From Apus apus (taxonomy: Eukaryota; Chordata; Aves; Apodiformes; Apodidae), in the NCBI RefSeq assembly GCF_020740795.1, contig NC_067286.1, positions 1,545,990-1,609,989 on the forward strand: 64,000 nt of DNA. The letters run 5' to 3'. Of this stretch, positions 61,846 to 64,000 are shown piece by piece. The notes under the pieces are model-generated. The model ran no database searches, was not told the DNA's origin, and was given only the letters and a program-made list of their open reading frames with translations. Each line of letters starts with the position of its first letter. Position 1 is the first letter of the stretch. A program made the position numbers and the translations under genes.

Positions 61846-62793
61846 GTGATGAGCACATCATGCCCTGATTGCTGGAGCCAGCCTGGTGGAAGTTGGCATG
61901 GCAGGCTGCTAAGGCCTGAGGATGATGACCACAACGGGACTGACTGTGAAGCTGGAGACTTGAGCAAAGCCCCCGTCACGCTGCTCATCTGCCTCTGTGG
62001 GCTGGTGGGCAACGGGGCCGTCCTCTGGTTCCTCAGCTCCCACCTCCGCAGGAACCCCATCATCATCTATGTCTTCAGCCTGGCTGTGGCCAACTCCACC
62101 TTCCTCCTCTCTGTCGCCATTGCCCTTGTCATCTTCTACAGCCCAGGGAGCTTTTGTGCCACGCTGGGCTCGTGGGATGTGATGACCCTGTTGAACATCA
62201 CCATCCTCTTCACCTTCACCGCTGGTGTCTACCTCCTGGCAGCCTTCAGTGCTGTGACATCCCTGTCTGTCCTCCTCCGGGCCCACCACTCCTGCCACCA
62301 CTCCTGGAGCTTCCCAGAGCTCACCTGTGCCTTGCTCTGGGTCCTCTCCTTCCTCCTCACCATCACCCTCTACTTCTGCCCCGTGCTGCTCATTGTCTTC
62401 GTCCTGAGCTACCTCGTCTCGGTGCTTACACTGATTCTTTCTGGTCTAACTCTTCTCACCAGGGTCTTGTGCTGTTCCTGGCAATACCCCCCAAGGAAGC
62501 TCTGCTTCGTGGTCCTGCTGATTGTCTTCTTCTTCCCCTTCTTCACTGCTGATTTTGGTTACTGGCTCCTTCTACGGCTGTTTGATTTCTCTGTCTTTGT
62601 CTTTGACCCTTCTCTCCTACTCGCCTGCGTGAATAGCAGCATCAGCCCTCTCATTTACTTCTTGGCTGGCAGCTTCAGGAAGAAGTTCACACTCTCTGTT
62701 GGAGCTGCTTTCCAGACGACTTTTGAAGATGTAACAGAGCAGCCAAATAGAGATGAAACTCCTGCAGAAAACATGGTGGGAACAGCTGTTTAA
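61846..62793 (+). CDS. MRGPR-like receptor, copy 4, lacking the family's activation motifs
   Basis: An intact 315-residue seven-transmembrane open frame. Relationship to the neighbours is clear from LLICLCGLVGNGAVLWFL in TM1, LRRNPIIIYVFSLA in TM2 and SPLIYFLAGSFRK in TM7. Key positions differ: TM2 Asp is Asn83, ERC after TM3 is Val-Thr-Ser (137-139), the loop signature WYRCRRP is absent, the second extracellular loop is very short with only one of the paired cysteines (C178), the TM6 Pro is Asp236, and TM7 NP is SP (S267). One N-glycosylation site (N30) is present. The first of two adjacent Met codons was chosen. It could be a non-signalling receptor, a decaying gene, or a receptor with altered coupling. 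Confidence 0.85.
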   Translation: MMSTSCPDCWSQPGGSWHGRLLRPEDDDHNGTDCEAGDLSKAPVTLLICLCGLVGNGAVLWFLSSHLRRNPIIIYVFSLAVANSTFLLSVAIALVIFYSPGSFCATLGSWDVMTLLNITILFTFTAGVYLLAAFSAVTSLSVLLRAHHSCHHSWSFPELTCALLWVLSFLLTITLYFCPVLLIVFVLSYLVSVLTLILSGLTLLTRVLCCSWQYPPRKLCFVVLLIVFFFPFFTADFGYWLLLRLFDFSVFVFDPSLLLACVNSSISPLIYFLAGSFRKKFTLSVGAAFQTTFEDVTEQPNRDETPAENMVGTAV

Positions 62794-64000
62794 ACCACCC
62801 CTGGAAGAAGATGTTCTGGTGTTGGAGGTGTCCTAATAAGGATGATGGCTTTGGAATGAGCTGCAGCCCATCAAGCTGTGCTGGGTGGCACAGGAGATCC
62901 TGCCTGGGGTGGACCCTGAACAGCCTGGTGAAATACCCATCAAAACCCTTTTTTGGAGCCTTTGCTTTGAATCGGTCCCATCCAACAGCTCCAAGCTTTC
63001 CCTGCCTCCCAGATGAGCTTGCTCTTCCCTGAACACCACAAAAATGGAACCATGGAGGCTCTTGCCTCCTGCCAGCGAGGCGGGTTTTTTTTGAGTGTAT
63101 CTTCTTAAGAGCAGAGTGAGGGTGAATAAGAAGCAACAACTCCTGGGCAAACCTTGTGTGAGCATCTCCAGCGGGTGCCGACACATGGGAAGAACATGTT
63201 GGAGACTTGATGTTCAGCTGCGTTACCAGGGATCATGTGTTTGGGGTGGCTTTTCCCAAAATCCATCCCTTCTGTGGCACACTGAGCTTTGTTCATGCTC
63301 CATGTGGGTCGCCTGCATGTGAGGGATTTGAACTGGAACTGCCTGTGGTGGTTCCTCCCACGTTTCTCAGGGCTGTTTGGATGGTTGGCTTGAGCAAACG
63401 CCGTTTCGCAACCGTGACCCCGAGGTCTCTTTCTGTTCCTGCCGTGTCTGTTCCTCATCTAGACAAAAAAATAATAAAACCCCAAACAAACAAGGGGAGG
63501 AGGGTTAAACTGAAACAACCCCAAAAATTCAGCCCTGCCTGGAGACTCTGCAAGGACTGGATTTTCCATGTGGAAGAGGATACAGGGACAGGGCAAGACT
63601 GTTTATGGAGAAGACCCTGTTAGGGCCATGAGGAGCAACTCCTTGTGCTATTGAGAAGCTATTGGAATGTCTCTAGAGAAGGAGACTCCACCACCTCTCT
63701 GGGCAGCCTGTCCCAGGGTTGTCACCCTCACAGTAAATATTTTTACCTCACGTTTAGCTTGAATGTCCTGTGTTCTAGTTTGCTCTTTCCTCCAGGTCCT
63801 CTCCTGCTGTTCCCAAGGAAAGTTTTTAGCATGTGTGGGCAGCTCCACTGCCATGGTTTGGCTCAACTGGAGGCTTCTTAGAGTGAGATTCACCTCTGCT
63901 AACTGCAAACATCCCAGGGAGATGCTGTCTACTGCCCAGGTCCCTCCCAGCATGAACGAGGAGATCTTGGCACTATCAACAGACACTTCATCCCATCTAT
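62794..64000 (+). other. Region downstream of MRGPR copy 4
   Basis: This contains the presumed 3' UTR. AATAAA at 63473-63478, about 680 bp past the stop, is a candidate signal. Beyond lies a CR1 fragment. No further gene is visible before the window ends. Confidence 0.5.
63640..63850 (-). mobile_element. CR1 LINE fragment
   Basis: The plus strand shows the complement of CR1: ccaccacctctctgggcagc, ctgtcccagggttgtcaccc, tcacagtaaatatttttacc and cacgtttagcttgaatgtcc. It is diverged. Confidence 0.8.

Overview
This is vertebrate nuclear DNA, most likely from a bird. The evidence is a compact, intron-rich gene layout, GC-rich promoters with CpG islands, and at least eight CR1-type LINE fragments with the avian-style 3' end (runs of ATTCTATGATTCTGTG). 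No mammalian SINEs were seen. The species cannot be fixed from the sequence alone. No search was run; gene names rest on recognising translated exons.

Region 1 (1 to about 44.7 kb, minus strand) is the whole coding part of KDM2A (FBXL11/JHDM1A), a histone H3 lysine-36 demethylase. Twenty coding exons can be placed with compatible splice sites and phases. They sum to 3,516 coding bases, or 1,171 residues, against 1,162 in human. The JmjC iron ligands fall at the human positions (H212, D214, H284). The order is JmjC, CXXC zinc finger, PHD finger, acidic tract, F-box, leucine-rich repeats. A non-coding first exon lies in the CpG island at 43.4-45.0 kb. A second CpG island sits inside intron 12 (8.3-9.75 kb), where a promoter for the known short isoform (CXXC-PHD-F-box, no demethylase) would be expected.

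Region 2 (45.0-48.5 kb) starts with an 800-bp satellite built on TGTACA, followed by RHOD (minus strand, five exons, 209 residues), a Rho-family small GTPase. KDM2A next to RHOD is the human 11q13 arrangement. The RHOD paralogue RHOF sits near KDM2B in human, so this is one of two ancient duplicate blocks. One RHOD intron appears to be of the rare GC-AG class.

Region 3 (48.5-64.0 kb) is a cluster of four single-coding-exon Mas-related G-protein-coupled receptor (MRGPR) genes. Two are nearly identical and convergent (50.3 and 54.3 kb), separated by C-rich and G-rich minisatellites. A third (58.9 kb) is a conventional family member. The fourth (61.8 kb) is an open reading frame of normal length that has lost nearly all activation-switch residues of the family. 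The spacers are rich in simple repeats and contain an AU-rich-element-like block at 57.5 kb with a polyadenylation signal and no recognised gene before it.

The genes do not form one pathway. KDM2A and RHOD are conserved neighbours with housekeeping-type promoters. The MRGPR cluster is the fast-evolving, lineage-specific part of the window.
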